DNA of 64,000 nucleotides from DAHUYF01 sp963838385 (GTDB lineage Bacteria; Pseudomonadota; Alphaproteobacteria; ATCC43930; CGMCC-115725). Shown here in pieces: positions 1-8,501 of this stretch. The first letter of the stretch is position 1. The number at the start of each line of letters is the position of its first letter. The DNA lies in the NCBI GenBank assembly GCA_963838385.1, contig CAWIRE010000001.1, positions 620,001 to 684,000 of the forward strand, in the 5' to 3' direction. The notes below the pieces were generated by a model. The model was not told the DNA's origin and searched no databases. It was given only the letters and a program-made list of their open reading frames with translations. Made by a program: the position numbers and the translations under genes.

Positions 1-2
1 GG

Positions 3-572
3 GCGGAGATCTACCGTGAGGGGGAGCGCGCTGTCGCCGTCTTCACCGTTATCAGCGGCGTCGTCAAGATCTACGGGACTTTGCCGGACGAGACGGAGCG
101 CATCGGCGCCTTTTTGTTTGTAGATGATGTGTTCGGACTGGCCGAGGAGGGAAAGTACGTTAACTCGGCAAGGGCGGTAACCGCCGTCACCGCCTACCGG
201 CTGCCGGTGCCGGCTCTGAAGATCCGGCTCGAAAAGGATGCCGATCTCGAGTTTCACGTGATCTGCAAGCTTTGCCATGAACTGCGCGAGGCGCAGCGTC
301 ATGCGTTCCTCCTGGGGCACCGGAACGCCCTCGCCCGGTTGGCGATGTTCCTTCAATTGCTCGAACGCCATCAGGCCGCTAGAGGCGAGAGCGCGACGGA
401 GTTGCATCTCCCGATGAACAGGTCGGATGTAGCCGACTACATCGGGATGTCGCTCGAAGCGGTGAGCCGCTCATTCCGCACTCTCGCCAGCCGCGGCGTC
501 ATCGCTTTCGGCGACAAGCGGAATGTCAAAATTCTGGATCGCGTTCGCTTGGAGGCGCTCGCGCTCGGCTGA
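3..572 (+). CDS. Crp/Fnr-family transcriptional regulator (5' end outside window)
   Basis: Partial gene that is open from the first bases of the window; the natural start lies upstream. The visible 189 residues hold the second half of a cyclic-nucleotide-type beta-roll (VFTVISGVVKIYG), the long dimerisation helix (ICKLCHELREAQRH) and a C-terminal winged helix-turn-helix. The recognition helix reads GMSLEAVSRSF and contains the E-x-x-S-R pattern that in FNR/FixK proteins contacts TTGAT half-sites. Such boxes are scattered through the following 31 kb, so this protein is the obvious candidate regulator of the island (inference). The N-terminal region that would show Fe-S cysteines or a haem pocket is missing, so I cannot place it in the FNR, FixK or DNR class. 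Confidence 0.9.
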   Translation, partial: AEIYREGERAVAVFTVISGVVKIYGTLPDETERIGAFLFVDDVFGLAEEGKYVNSARAVTAVTAYRLPVPALKIRLEKDADLEFHVICKLCHELREAQRHAFLLGHRNALARLAMFLQLLERHQAARGESATELHLPMNRSDVADYIGMSLEAVSRSFRTLASRGVIAFGDKRNVKILDRVRLEALALG

Positions 573-657
573 GCCGCGGTTGCGGTGGATCAATGCTCGA
601 TGCTGCCTTTCCCGCCAGGGTGGGGCCATCGCATCTCGCAGACACAGCCAGGCAAGC

Positions 658-1938
658 ATGCTTCAGGTCGGCGCGCGCATAGAGCCGGGCCGCGGCGCAG
701 GCGTGGCGCATGCTCAGCGCCTCGGGCAAGCGCTTCTGGGCGCGTTCCTGCTGGGCCTCGCCGTTTTCTTGCCCGGCTGCTCGCCCGCACGCACCTTCGA
801 GGCCATGGACGTGCTGGGAGACATCGCGGCCGGTCCCGCCCCGAGCCATCTCAAGCGGATCACGAGCGATCCGTCTCGGCGCCCCGTCGCTTACGAGGTG
901 ATGACGCGGCTGCGTCTCGCCGACCTCTATGAGCCAACGCAATCCCCGGACGCGGCGCTGGTGCTGGTGCCGGGCCTGGCGCCGGCAGGCAAAGACGATC
1001 CCCGCCTCGTCGCCTTCGCGCGAACCCTGGCGCGGGCCCGGTTCCGCGTGCTGGTGCCCGACATTCCGAGCATGCGCGATCAGAAGGTGAGGCCGGCCGA
1101 CATTGTCGAGATCGCAGATGCCATCGCCTATCTCGCGACCGATCTCGCGTCGTCGTCCGGCGGGCGGGCCTCGCCGACGGTCGGGGTCGTTGCGATCTCT
1201 TATGCGGTGGGGCCGGCAATCCTCGCGACGCTGCGGGATGAAGCGCACGGCGACGTCGCCTTCATCGTCGCGATCGGCGGCTATTACGACATAGAGGCCG
1301 CCGTCACCTTCTTTACGACCGGCTATTTCCGGGATGTTGACACCGGGGAATGGCGACAGGGCGTGCCGAACGAGTATGGGAAGTGGGTCTTTGCCCGCAG
1401 CAATGCGGATCGCGTCGTCTCGGCGCGAGATCGCGACCTCCTGCGGCGCATCGCAGACCGCAAGATGGAGGACCCAAAAGCCGAGGTCGAGGATCTGGCT
1501 GCGATGCTCGGGCCGGAAGGCCGCGCCGTCTACGCTCTTCTCGTCAACCGATGCCGGTCGGCCGTCCCTGGGCTCATCGCCGCGCTGCCGCCGGCGATCC
1601 GAGACGATATGACCGCGCTGGATCTCAGCCATCACGACCTGTCTCGGCTTCCGCCTCGGCTCATCCTGGTCCACGGCCGCGACGATGCGATCATCCCGCC
1701 AAGCGAGAGCGAGCAGCTCGCCCGCGCCGCCGGCGCTCGCGCGGAGCTTTACCTCGTCGACAGCCTCAGCCACGTCGATCTCCGCCTCTCCAGCCTTCCC
1801 GATGTGCTCACCCTGCTTGGCGCCGTGTACGAGCTTCTGGCTGCGCGCGATGCCATCGCGGGGTCGGCGCACAATCGTTCGGCGCCCCCCGCAGCTGCAG
1901 CGCCCCCCGACCTCAGGCATCGTCCGTTTCGGCCCTGA
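658..1938 (+). CDS. Secreted or lipoprotein-like alpha/beta hydrolase
   Basis: About 426 residues. The ATG at 658 is followed by a hydrophobic segment ending in LPGC, which resembles a lipobox, so the product is probably exported and perhaps lipidated; a GTG near 702 would still keep this signal. The hydrolase core shows a VVAISYA nucleophile elbow (serine), a LVHGRDD acidic-residue loop and a SLSHVD histidine, consistent with a Ser-Asp-His triad. The substrate is unknown. The gene follows the Crp/Fnr gene by 85 bp in the same direction. Its 3' end overlaps, on the opposite strand, a penicillin-acylase remnant. The last 20 residues are Ala/Pro-rich and may be a fusion scar. Confidence 0.7.
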   Translation: MLQVGARIEPGRGAGVAHAQRLGQALLGAFLLGLAVFLPGCSPARTFEAMDVLGDIAAGPAPSHLKRITSDPSRRPVAYEVMTRLRLADLYEPTQSPDAALVLVPGLAPAGKDDPRLVAFARTLARARFRVLVPDIPSMRDQKVRPADIVEIADAIAYLATDLASSSGGRASPTVGVVAISYAVGPAILATLRDEAHGDVAFIVAIGGYYDIEAAVTFFTTGYFRDVDTGEWRQGVPNEYGKWVFARSNADRVVSARDRDLLRRIADRKMEDPKAEVEDLAAMLGPEGRAVYALLVNRCRSAVPGLIAALPPAIRDDMTALDLSHHDLSRLPPRLILVHGRDDAIIPPSESEQLARAAGARAELYLVDSLSHVDLRLSSLPDVLTLLGAVYELLAARDAIAGSAHNRSAPPAAAAPPDLRHRPFRP

Positions 1939-2113
1939 TGAAGGGCATCTGGTGCTCGTCCCAGTGAACCGTGACCGGCGCCGCAATCGGCAAGCCGGTT
2001 CGAGGCAGCATCGCCAGGCGTTCGCGAAGCGCGAGTTTCGGGCGGCGCCGGGCCAGATGCCTGGTAAAGTGCGCGCGAAGCAGCAGGGGCCCGAGGAACC
2101 GGGCATGGCGCAC
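1913..2113 (-). pseudogene. N-terminal remnant of a penicillin acylase-family gene
   Basis: A 66-codon minus-strand reading frame that resembles the start of penicillin acylase-family proteins: a basic leader, then LPRTGLPIAAP and VTVHWDEHQMPFIRAETD, which is the beginning of the alpha-chain before the usual long helical region. A stop follows at once, and the ~700 residues expected afterwards, including the catalytic serine, are absent. The neighbouring hydrolase gene ends inside the same stretch, so a rearrangement or deletion probably joined the two. I see no function for the fragment. Confidence 0.5.
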
Positions 2114-2118
2114 ATGCT

Positions 2119-2871
2119 CTACCTCCTCAGGTCCGCCTGCGCCTCGGCGGCCTCCTGCGATTTACCGGCAGGAGGGGTCGCCGCTACGCCTTCTTGATCC
2201 CTGCCCCGCGCTTCCGCGCCGGAGGGCGGCACTCGCGCTCGGCCGCTTCTTCGCCGATGCGACAGACGGACCAGCCCGGCCTCAATGCGCGCAAAGGTGA
2301 GCGTCTTGCGACCTTGGCGCCCAAGCGCGATGCCGAGCGTGCTTGCCAGCGCCAATACCGAGGGCAACGGGACCGGATCCGCCTTGGACCAGAACGGGCG
2401 CAGCTCGCGCAGGAAGATGTTCGTCGTGACCGGACCAACGCCGTAAAAGTCATCGAGCCGTGCCTCGAGGTCGCGGGCATCGCGCGCCGCCGCGTGAAGC
2501 CGCGAGAGCTTCCCGCCATAGCGGATCAGCAGCGTCCGGCAGTCGCGCAGAATTTGCTCCGACTTTCTTCCGTCATATCGCACATAGCCCCCCTCGCGCA
2601 TGACTGGATCTACAAGGAAGTCCCAGCCCGCAGCGACGATCCGTCGCGGGCTGGCCAAGCCATGTCGGCAGAAGGACTGATAGGTGCGGCGCGCGATCGC
2701 CTCGCTGATGCGCCCGCCGAAGAGCAGGCTGGCCAGAAACCAACGGAAATAATCCTGCTCTCTTCCGGACGCCAGATCGATCCCCAATTCTTCCGCGTAG
2801 AGCTGGCTGCGTCTCAGTATCGGCAATCTCGGGGCGGAGATTCGAGACTGGCGCTCGACACGATACCGCAT
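2119..2871 (-). CDS. HhH-GPD-like (endonuclease III superfamily) protein
   Basis: A 250-codon frame. The middle part contains a helix-hairpin-helix-like segment, DDFYGVGPVTTNIFLREL, preceded by KSEQILRDCRTLL, as in endonuclease III/HhH-GPD base-excision proteins; I do not see the Fe-S cysteine cluster typical of Nth. The last ~40 residues (HRRRSGRARV onwards) look like out-of-frame translation. Another frame gives RIGEEAAEREC...GIKKA and stops at 2184, with codon usage more like the rest of the gene, so a one-base frameshift near 2260 is likely. The gene is 2 bp downstream of the small protein gene at 2874-3122 and probably cotranscribed with it. Role in DNA repair is inferred from the fold only. 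Confidence 0.55.
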   Translation of the reverse strand: MRYRVERQSRISAPRLPILRRSQLYAEELGIDLASGREQDYFRWFLASLLFGGRISEAIARRTYQSFCRHGLASPRRIVAAGWDFLVDPVMREGGYVRYDGRKSEQILRDCRTLLIRYGGKLSRLHAAARDARDLEARLDDFYGVGPVTTNIFLRELRPFWSKADPVPLPSVLALASTLGIALGRQGRKTLTFARIEAGLVRLSHRRRSGRARVPPSGAEARGRDQEGVAATPPAGKSQEAAEAQADLRR

Positions 2872-2873
2872 GG

Positions 2874-3122
2874 TCAGCCCCGATTCGCCGCCCGCCGCTC
2901 GGCGTCCAGCAGATGGTAGGTTTGCGCGATCCGGCCATGGGCGGAGTCATGCGCCATGCGACGAAAATAGTCGCGCGTGGAAAGCCAGGCATTCGCCTCC
3001 CTGACCTCTTCCAAGGTCGCCCCCGTGGCGATGATCTGCGCGATGACGCTATCGTCGATCGGCCCGACGATCTCGACGATATCGCTGGCCGTCGCGGGAT
3101 GATGCGGGTGTTTCCTGGCCAT
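2874..3122 (-). CDS. Small uncharacterised protein, EIVG/IATGA family (copy 1)
   Basis: An 82-residue protein with the pattern DIVEIVGPIDDSVIAQIIATGA followed by an EVREANAWL helix. The same pattern occurs in the 86-residue protein at 20881-21141 and in a truncated copy at 17050-17163, so this is a small paralogous family within the island. There are no cysteines, signal peptide or membrane segment; it looks all-helical. An FNR-type box lies 65 bp upstream (3187-3200) and a second at 3254-3267, shared with the divergent gene at 3376. I do not recognise a named family and give no function. Confidence 0.65.
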   Translation of the reverse strand: MARKHPHHPATASDIVEIVGPIDDSVIAQIIATGATLEEVREANAWLSTRDYFRRMAHDSAHGRIAQTYHLLDAERRAANRG

Positions 3123-3186
3123 GGCCTCGTCCTTCCCGACCGCTCTTCACGTCGCCAGCATATCTCGGAGAGTTCCGGTCTTGTCC

Positions 3187-3200
3187 TTGACGCAGATCAA
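3187..3200. promoter_or_regulatory. FNR-type box
   Basis: TTGACGCAGATCAA, one step from the TTGAT-N4-ATCAA consensus. It lies 65 bp upstream of the minus-strand small gene starting at 3122 and is one of two boxes between divergent genes. Confidence 0.75.
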
Positions 3201-3253
3201 GCAAAGTCCGGCACTTGGATGAACGCGCCCGCCGGCGTCTCGCGATGCTCAGT

Positions 3254-3267
3254 TTGACGCAGATCAA
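3254..3267. promoter_or_regulatory. FNR-type box
   Basis: TTGACGCAGATCAA, identical to the box at 3187 and 67 bp from it. It lies 109 bp upstream of the plus-strand gene at 3376. Confidence 0.75.
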
Positions 3268-3375
3268 TGATCGAACAGGCGATCGCGACAGATATTTCCC
3301 GACCGGTGTCTGCCATCGGCGGCCGTCTGGCCGCACCGGCGCGGCGGCCCTGGAGCTTCGCGAGGGAGTTCAACC

Positions 3376-3582
3376 ATGCTGAATCCAAGCGGTGACAGCC
3401 CGGAGATCGTGGCGCTTGCCCTGCTCGAACGTATCGCGCACAGCGAGGGGCGTCATTTCGAGGCCGCCCCGCACGAAGGCTCGGCCGCGGACCGTCGATG
3501 GATCCTCGACACCTATTTCGATTGCCTCAATGTGGTGCGTGGGCATCGCGCCCAGGCCGCTGCCGAGCCTTGGGAAGTGTGA
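3376..3582 (+). CDS. Small uncharacterised protein
   Basis: 68 residues, helical and acidic, with VALALLERIAHSEG and DRRWILDTYFDCLNVVRG segments. It is divergent from the small gene at 2874-3122 and shares its intergenic region with two FNR-type boxes, so it is probably hypoxia-controlled (inference). The spacing GGAGTTCAACC before the ATG gives a plausible ribosome binding site. No family recognised; the size and island context suggest a small accessory stress protein rather than an enzyme. Confidence 0.6.
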   Translation: MLNPSGDSPEIVALALLERIAHSEGRHFEAAPHEGSAADRRWILDTYFDCLNVVRGHRAQAAAEPWEV

Positions 3583-3677
3583 CGCCAGATCTCCCGGCGC
3601 CGGGCAGACGAGCGGCAGACGCGCGCCTGGATTTGGGCTGAAGCGCTTTCAGTCGTCGCGCGCGACCCGGGGCCACA

Positions 3678-3770
3678 ACCGCGCAGCGCTTCGGGCGTCA
3701 TGCGCGTCAGCTTCCCGACCTCACCCGGCTCAACCTTTTCCCAGATGACAGCGAAGACCGCCCGAACCAC
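3678..3770 (-). pseudogene. C-terminal remnant of a DUF2267 gene
   Basis: About 31 minus-strand codons (VRAVFAVIWEKVEPGEVGKL, then TRMTPEALRG) match the C-terminal pattern of the intact DUF2267 protein at 24389-24820 (AHAVFGVIRENIDHGAVEKL, then LPKELRD). The reading frame is closed on the upstream side and no N-terminal part is visible, so this is a broken copy lying between two intact genes. Confidence 0.45.
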
Positions 3771-3800
3771 CTGCGTCAGGCAGAGCGCCGCAGAAATCCG

Positions 3801-4127
3801 TCAGCGCCGCCGCTGCGTCGCCTCTGCGCCGCCAACCGAGCGGACCACCTCTTTGAAATGCGACCAATCGGTGACAGCCCAAATCTCCGTCTGAGCATGG
3901 CCATAGCTGCGCACCAGCATCGAGACCTTGCTCGCCGTGTCGAGATCGGGCGCCTTGAAGATGTCGAGATAGTCGCAAGGCCCGAGCACGGCGTAGCTGC
4001 CGATCCATTCGATCCCCTTGCAGGCCTCGCGAACATGAATCATGACCTTGCTCTCGAGCTCCTCGAGAGCTCGCGGCGACTGGACAGCTCCCGGAGCAAG
4101 GCGTGTGAGCATGACGAACGTCTGCAT
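3801..4127 (-). CDS. GYD-domain protein
   Basis: 108 residues starting MQTFVMLTRLAP. The ATG at 4127 is preceded by a GGAGG site, whereas the longer frame has no ribosome binding site. The sequence fits the GYD family of small dimeric alpha/beta-barrel proteins: an N-terminal beta strand, IEWIGSYAVLGPCDYLDIF with the core tyrosine and Asp, and a C-terminal HAQTEIWAVTDW strand. The biochemical role of this family is not established. It lies convergent to nothing obvious and 124 bp from the nitroreductase gene on the same strand, so the two could share a transcript. Confidence 0.8.
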   Translation of the reverse strand: MQTFVMLTRLAPGAVQSPRALEELESKVMIHVREACKGIEWIGSYAVLGPCDYLDIFKAPDLDTASKVSMLVRSYGHAQTEIWAVTDWSHFKEVVRSVGGAEATQRRR

Positions 4128-4250
4128 GGCCACCTCCATCGCGGTTGCGCAAGAAACGATAATGTCCGCGGCGATCCGCGGCACCATGACCTATATCGGG
4201 CCGCCCATCGGCTATCGCGCGGCATCAGCCGGCGCGGCAGCGGGAACGTC

Positions 4251-4814
4251 TCACGACTGGATCCAGAGAATGTCGGGATGGCCGCGCGGCACCGCCGGCA
4301 TCGGCGCCTTCGGGTGGCCGATGGCGATCGGCGCCACCGGCACGTAATGCGCGGGGATCCCGAGCTCTTTCTTGCCTTCGGGCAGGTCGAGCCAAGGCCG
4401 GGAAAACCCGATCCAGCAGGTGCCGAGGCCCGCGCCATGGGCGGCGAGCATCAGATTCTCCGCCGCAAGGCAGCAATCCTCAGCCATGCCCTCCTCCGCG
4501 GAGGTGGCGCAAACCACGATCAGCGCCGGCGCGTGATAGAAGAGGTGGAAGCTGGGATCGGCGAGCAGCGCGCGATAGTGGCCGAGCGGCGCCTCCTCGC
4601 GCAGCGTCCTGAGCAGAAACGCCTTAGCGTCCCGCGAAAGGCGCTCGAGCGCCGCCTGATCCTCGATGACCACGAACGACCAGGGCTGCCGGTTCATGGC
4701 GCTTGGCGCCTGAATGGCGGCGGCGATGACGAACCGGATCAGCTCCGGCGCGACCGGCTGATTGGTGAATTCGCGCACGGCGCGCCGATGATAAATGGCG
4801 TCCATCAGGTCCAT
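4251..4814 (-). CDS. Nitroreductase-family FMN oxidoreductase
   Basis: About 187 residues from the ATG at 4814, which has GGAGGG seven bases upstream; an ATG at 4826 is poorly placed. The N-terminus (MDAIYHRRAVREF) holds the FMN-phosphate-binding Arg-Arg pattern, followed by APSAMNRQPW, another FMN contact, and a C-terminal GLGTCWIGF segment, all typical of NfsA/NfsB-type nitroreductases that use NAD(P)H. The substrate is unknown. Nitroreductase-like proteins are a regular part of hypoxia and dormancy regulons in other bacteria. It lies 21 bp downstream of the BCAM0308 gene and is probably in the same operon. Confidence 0.85.
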   Translation of the reverse strand: MDLMDAIYHRRAVREFTNQPVAPELIRFVIAAAIQAPSAMNRQPWSFVVIEDQAALERLSRDAKAFLLRTLREEAPLGHYRALLADPSFHLFYHAPALIVVCATSAEEGMAEDCCLAAENLMLAAHGAGLGTCWIGFSRPWLDLPEGKKELGIPAHYVPVAPIAIGHPKAPMPAVPRGHPDILWIQS

Positions 4815-4835
4815 ATCGCCCTCCATTCCGTCTCT

Positions 4836-5351
4836 TCAGGCCTCGCGGCGCCAATTGACGCGGAGGAAGTAGCCATCCTCGTCGTAATGGAACTCCGTCT
4901 CGCCGTGCCAGGCGCGCTTCTGCGCCTCGGCGATGCGCCGCGGCAGATGAATGTCGGTGGTATTGATGACGATCCGGTCCGGCGTCTCCTCGATGTCGAT
5001 GATGCGGTTGAGCGGATGCTCCTTCTTCTCGTTTTCCTCCTGATGGCGGGCGAGCCGGATCATCTCGGCCTTGTGTTCGGCGACGAAGGCGCCGCTCAGC
5101 GTGAGGATGCCCGCCGGGTAGTGGTCGTTGATGCGGTGGCAGGCCGGGCAGAGCTGCTCCTCTGCGTCCGCCGGGCGCGCCGACCAGTGCCAGCGGCCCT
5201 GCTGGTAGACGGCCCCGCATTGCGGGCAGACAGAAGGCTCGTGCGCCTTCTTGATCGCCTTGTAGGGATCCTGGGGTACGTCCATTTGAGCACGGCCCCA
5301 GCGACGACGGCCGCTTGTCGACACCGGCCGAGGCGGAATGCGCGATGCCAT
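4836..5351 (-). CDS. BCAM0308-family zinc-ribbon protein
   Basis: 171 residues starting MASRIPPRPVS at the ATG at 5351, with GGGAGG upstream. It has two CxxC knuckles (VCPQCGAVYQ and LCPACHR) separated by about 35 residues, enough to bind one zinc, then an alpha/beta part with INTTDIHLPRRIAEAQ and a C-terminal HYDEDGYFLRVNW strand. This matches the BCAM0308 family, whose biochemical function is unknown but which is repeatedly found near stress genes. An FNR-type box (5452-5465) lies 100 bp upstream, and the nitroreductase gene follows 21 bp downstream. Confidence 0.8.
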   Translation of the reverse strand: MASRIPPRPVSTSGRRRWGRAQMDVPQDPYKAIKKAHEPSVCPQCGAVYQQGRWHWSARPADAEEQLCPACHRINDHYPAGILTLSGAFVAEHKAEMIRLARHQEENEKKEHPLNRIIDIEETPDRIVINTTDIHLPRRIAEAQKRAWHGETEFHYDEDGYFLRVNWRREA

Positions 5352-5678
5352 GATGCCTCCCATGGATTGGACGCGGCTCGCATTGTTGCCGCTGGCGACG
5401 ACAGCGAGGCCGCATGGATTATCAAAATGGCGGATGGCGCCGGGATCGGCCTTGACCTGCATCAACGACCTCTCCCCCAATTCAAGAGCAGACTCCGCGG
5501 GTTCGTCTGCGCCGCAGGCGGCGGCGCCTTGTAGGAGGGCGATGCCGATGATGAAATTGATGCCTCGACTTGCCGCGTCCCAACCTAGAGACGAGTTCAC
5601 ATCGCGGCATTTCGATCGCGCACGCACACAGCGCCGCGACGCGGCGGACGGCCCGGCCGCCGTCTTGACGCCTTCGGC
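5352..5678. other. Gene-free stretch with an FNR-type box
   Basis: Divergent intergenic region between the BCAM0308 gene and the THUMP-domain gene. Besides the FNR-type box at 5452-5465 I see no convincing gene. A minus-strand frame with FIIGIALLQGAAAC looks like a short lipoprotein signal but lacks a start codon in a sensible place. Confidence 0.5.
5452..5465. promoter_or_regulatory. FNR-type box
   Basis: TTGACCTGCATCAA, 100 bp upstream of the BCAM0308-nitroreductase genes on the minus strand. Confidence 0.7.
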
Positions 5679-6248
5679 ATGATTCCGGCGCCCACGAACC
5701 CGTCGGTTGCCCGCAGCGCGGCCGAGTGGAATGTTGTGGTCACGCTGGCGGAACAGGGATTTCGCGACGCGGTGAAGTTGCTGCGGAAATCGGGGTCGGT
5801 GAAGCGCACCGCCTATTACAACGTGCTGGTGATGAAGGTCGAGGATCCCCTGGCCTTCCTTGCCGACTTCTCCGAGGCACTCGCCGCCAATCCGGGCATT
5901 CGCAATTTCGTGTCGCACATTATGCCCGCGCAGCACACTTTCGATTTCACTGCGGCCGAAGATTTCGAAGCGCGCTCGCGCGAGGTCGCGCTTGCCTGGT
6001 CGCCGAAGCTCGCCAGCAAGAGCTTTCACGTGCGCCTGCATCGACGCGGCCTCAAAGGCGTGCTGTCGACGCCGCGCGAGGAACGGTTTCTCGACGACGC
6101 GCTACTTTCGGCCCCCGAGCCCGCCGGCCCGATCAACTTCGCGGATCCCGACGCGGTCATTCAGGTCGAGACCATCGACGGGCGGGCGGGGATGTCGCTT
6201 TGGACCCGGGAGGATATCCGGCGGTACCCGTTCCTGGGCGCAGACTGA
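5679..6248 (+). CDS. THUMP-domain protein
   Basis: 189 residues. The pattern NVVVTLAEQGFRDAVKLL, YYNVLVMKVEDPLAFL, PAQHTFDF and KSFHVRLHRRGLKG is that of stand-alone THUMP-domain proteins, an ancient fold that binds the tRNA acceptor end in thiouridine synthetases and tRNA/rRNA methyltransferases. No catalytic domain is attached, so the protein may act as an RNA-binding adaptor. Whether it recruits a partner enzyme is unknown. It is monocistronic here. Together with the Clp1-like kinase, the RNA ligase-like protein and the YbaK protein it belongs to an RNA-related subset of the island. Confidence 0.75.
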   Translation: MIPAPTNPSVARSAAEWNVVVTLAEQGFRDAVKLLRKSGSVKRTAYYNVLVMKVEDPLAFLADFSEALAANPGIRNFVSHIMPAQHTFDFTAAEDFEARSREVALAWSPKLASKSFHVRLHRRGLKGVLSTPREERFLDDALLSAPEPAGPINFADPDAVIQVETIDGRAGMSLWTREDIRRYPFLGAD

Positions 6249-6343
6249 CACGTTCGATGAGGCGCCTAGATGCCACAGGCCATGGACAAAACAGCGTTGA
6301 GCCGCCCTCGCGGACGACGCGACTGCGCCACGGCGAACCAAAC

Positions 6344-7066
6344 TCAGGCGCGAAGCTGGATCTGGTTGACGACCTTGTCGACGCCGAAGACGTACCAGGC
6401 ATCGAACTCCGCTGCGTCGCGCTCCGACTCTGTCGGCACCTGCCCCTGGAGCAGCACGACCGCGTCGCGCGTAGAGACACGGATCTGGTCCGGGTTGACC
6501 AGCGGGTCCTTCTCCAGCGCCACGCGGACAGCGTCACTGATCTCGCCGTCGTTGTCGTCTTCGGGCGGCGTCACGCCCAGACCGTTGATCACATCGCGGC
6601 TTCCCGGCACCCACCAGGCGAGAACGCCGGCGAGCCGCTTCAAGCCCAGCCCTGAAACGGTGCCGTCGAGCGTGACGACACCCTCGGCGACGGTGATGTC
6701 GATCGCACCGGCCGCGACATCGAGGATGCGGACGGGCTCCCACTGCTTCTTTACCGAGACGCGGATCGAGCAGCCGGCAAGGGCGGGCTCGACGAGGAGC
6801 GCATCGCGAACGAGGTCGCGGACGGCGCCGTCACCCATGCGCTCGGCCGGCGCGACGCGGAGCCGGTCGACGATGCCGCGCACATCCGCGATCGCCGCGG
6901 CACGCTGCAGCGCCAGCTTCTTGGCCGCGATGTCGGCGACTTCGCCCTCAATCACGAGATCGCCAGCGGAAAGCGTCAGGCGAACGGGATTGTGCGCCAG
7001 ATCGATGCGCGCTTCGCTGTAGAGGGCCTTCCTGACCGCGTCGAGCGTCTCATGCGGAGTCGCCAT
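6344..7066 (-). CDS. Triple BON-domain protein (paralog A)
   Basis: 240 residues from the ATG at 7066 (GGAGG upstream). It has three BON repeats, roughly residues 5-70, 78-165 and 170-238, each with the V-x-L-x-G-x-V strand pattern (VVTLDGTV, VVLLQGQVP). BON domains are found in osmotic-stress and outer-membrane-associated proteins and are thought to bind phospholipid or polysaccharide; no signal peptide is visible, so this one should be cytoplasmic. It overlaps the 3' end of the malic enzyme gene by 17 bp, so the two are translationally linked. It is the same length as, and clearly related to, the protein at 24928-25650. Confidence 0.85.
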   Translation of the reverse strand: MATPHETLDAVRKALYSEARIDLAHNPVRLTLSAGDLVIEGEVADIAAKKLALQRAAAIADVRGIVDRLRVAPAERMGDGAVRDLVRDALLVEPALAGCSIRVSVKKQWEPVRILDVAAGAIDITVAEGVVTLDGTVSGLGLKRLAGVLAWWVPGSRDVINGLGVTPPEDDNDGEISDAVRVALEKDPLVNPDQIRVSTRDAVVLLQGQVPTESERDAAEFDAWYVFGVDKVVNQIQLRA

Positions 7067-8441
7067 GGATGCCTCCGGTCTTGCCTGTTGCAACGGGTGT
7101 CAACCTCTCTGCCAACGTCACCGCATCCGCGAACAACGCTTGGGTCGCCGCCTGTGCGGACCTGATCGCCGTCAAGGCGCGCCGATAGGCGTCATCCTCG
7201 GTGAGGGCGACGCGCGCCAGCCCCTGCCGCTGGGCCATCATCGCCGTGGCCGCGGCGATGCGCGCGGCAACCTGCTCGTCCGCCATGTCGACCAGAATCC
7301 CGTCCGCACGCAATCCGCGCGCCTCGGCGCATGCGGCGAGTTCCCGCGCCGCAGCGCCCGCCATCTCGTCGGTGATGCGGCACGCGCCCACGTCGAGCAC
7401 GCCGCGGAAGATTCCGGGAAAGACGAGGCAGTTGTTCACCTGGTTTGGAAAGTCGCTGCGGCCGGTGGCGACGACCCGAGCGCCGGTCTCCAGCGCTTCC
7501 CAAGGCCAGATCTCGGGTACCGGATTGGCGCAGGCGAACACGATCGCATCGCGTGCCATGCCGCGAACCCAACGCGGCTCGATCACGCCGGGTCCCGATC
7601 GCGAAAAGGCGATGCAGACATCGGCCCCGTGCAACGCCTCGGCAATGCCGCCTGCGATCCTGTCGGGGTTGCTTTCGACGCAGATCTGCCATTTCTCGCG
7701 GAAAAATCCCTGTTCACGCTGGATGTCGGCGCGCCCCTCGTGCAGCGTCCCTTTGCTGTCGCAGGCGATGAGCCTGCGAGGCGCGATGCCGGACGCCTTG
7801 AGCAGCCGGTAAACCGCGACATTCGCCGCGCCCGCGCCGATCATCGCGATCCTGACCTCGCTCATGCTTTTGCCGACAACCTTGAGCGCATTCATCAGCG
7901 CCGCGAGCATGACCGTCGCGGTGCCCTGCTGGTCATCGTGCCAGACCGGTATGCGCAGCTCGGCTCTGAGGCGCTCCAGCACGCGGAAGCATTTGGGCTG
8001 GGCGATGTCTTCGAGATTGATGCCGCCGAAAGACGGCTCGAGCGCCTTCACCACCGCGACGATCGCATCCTCATCCGTCGCTCGGATGCAAAGCGGGACG
8101 GCATCGACCCCGCCGAGATACTTGAACAGGAGCGCCTTGCCCTCCATCACCGGCAGCCCCGCCTCCGGTCCGATGTCGCCAAGGCCGAGCACGCGCGTGC
8201 CATCCGAGACGACGGCGATCGTGTTGCCCTTGTTGGTGTAATCGTAGACTTGCTCGGGGCGCTTGGCGATCGCGGTGCACGGAGCGGCGACGCCGGGCGT
8301 GTACCAGATCGACCAGTCTGCGGGCCCGCGGATGGGGCATTTGGGCAGGAGCTGCACCTTGCCCCGGTAGATCGCGTGGAGGCGCAACGCCTCTTCCATC
8401 GGCTTCTGCGCGCGCGCGAGAAGCTCGGCCACCGTCTCCAT
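7050..8441 (-). CDS. NAD(P)-dependent malic enzyme, short form
   Basis: 463 residues, catalysing oxidative decarboxylation of malate to pyruvate with NAD(P)H production. Conserved features seen: YTPGVAAPC (Tyr of the active site), GKALLFKYLGG with the catalytic lysine, INLEDIAQPKCF and WHDDQQGTA as metal ligands, GAGAANVA as the dinucleotide site and FACANPVPEI. The phosphotransacetylase-like extension of MaeB-type enzymes (~300 residues) is absent. It lies 60 bp downstream of the CBS gene and overlaps the BON gene, forming a CBS-malic enzyme-BON operon below the box at 9077. In the island it may feed pyruvate and reductant under low oxygen (inference). Confidence 0.92.
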   Translation of the reverse strand: METVAELLARAQKPMEEALRLHAIYRGKVQLLPKCPIRGPADWSIWYTPGVAAPCTAIAKRPEQVYDYTNKGNTIAVVSDGTRVLGLGDIGPEAGLPVMEGKALLFKYLGGVDAVPLCIRATDEDAIVAVVKALEPSFGGINLEDIAQPKCFRVLERLRAELRIPVWHDDQQGTATVMLAALMNALKVVGKSMSEVRIAMIGAGAANVAVYRLLKASGIAPRRLIACDSKGTLHEGRADIQREQGFFREKWQICVESNPDRIAGGIAEALHGADVCIAFSRSGPGVIEPRWVRGMARDAIVFACANPVPEIWPWEALETGARVVATGRSDFPNQVNNCLVFPGIFRGVLDVGACRITDEMAGAAARELAACAEARGLRADGILVDMADEQVAARIAAATAMMAQRQGLARVALTEDDAYRRALTAIRSAQAATQALFADAVTLAERLTPVATGKTGGIHGDSA

Positions 8442-8501
8442 TACCGACCCCTCGCGTGCTTCGCGTGCCGGGCTTGGGCGGAACGACGCCCGCTGCGCCG
8501 C

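Noticed and set aside
3858..5534. A 558-codon plus-strand open frame across the GYD, nitroreductase and BCAM0308 genes
   Set aside because: Antisense shadow. The minus-strand genes have domain signatures and ribosome binding sites, and this frame has neither.
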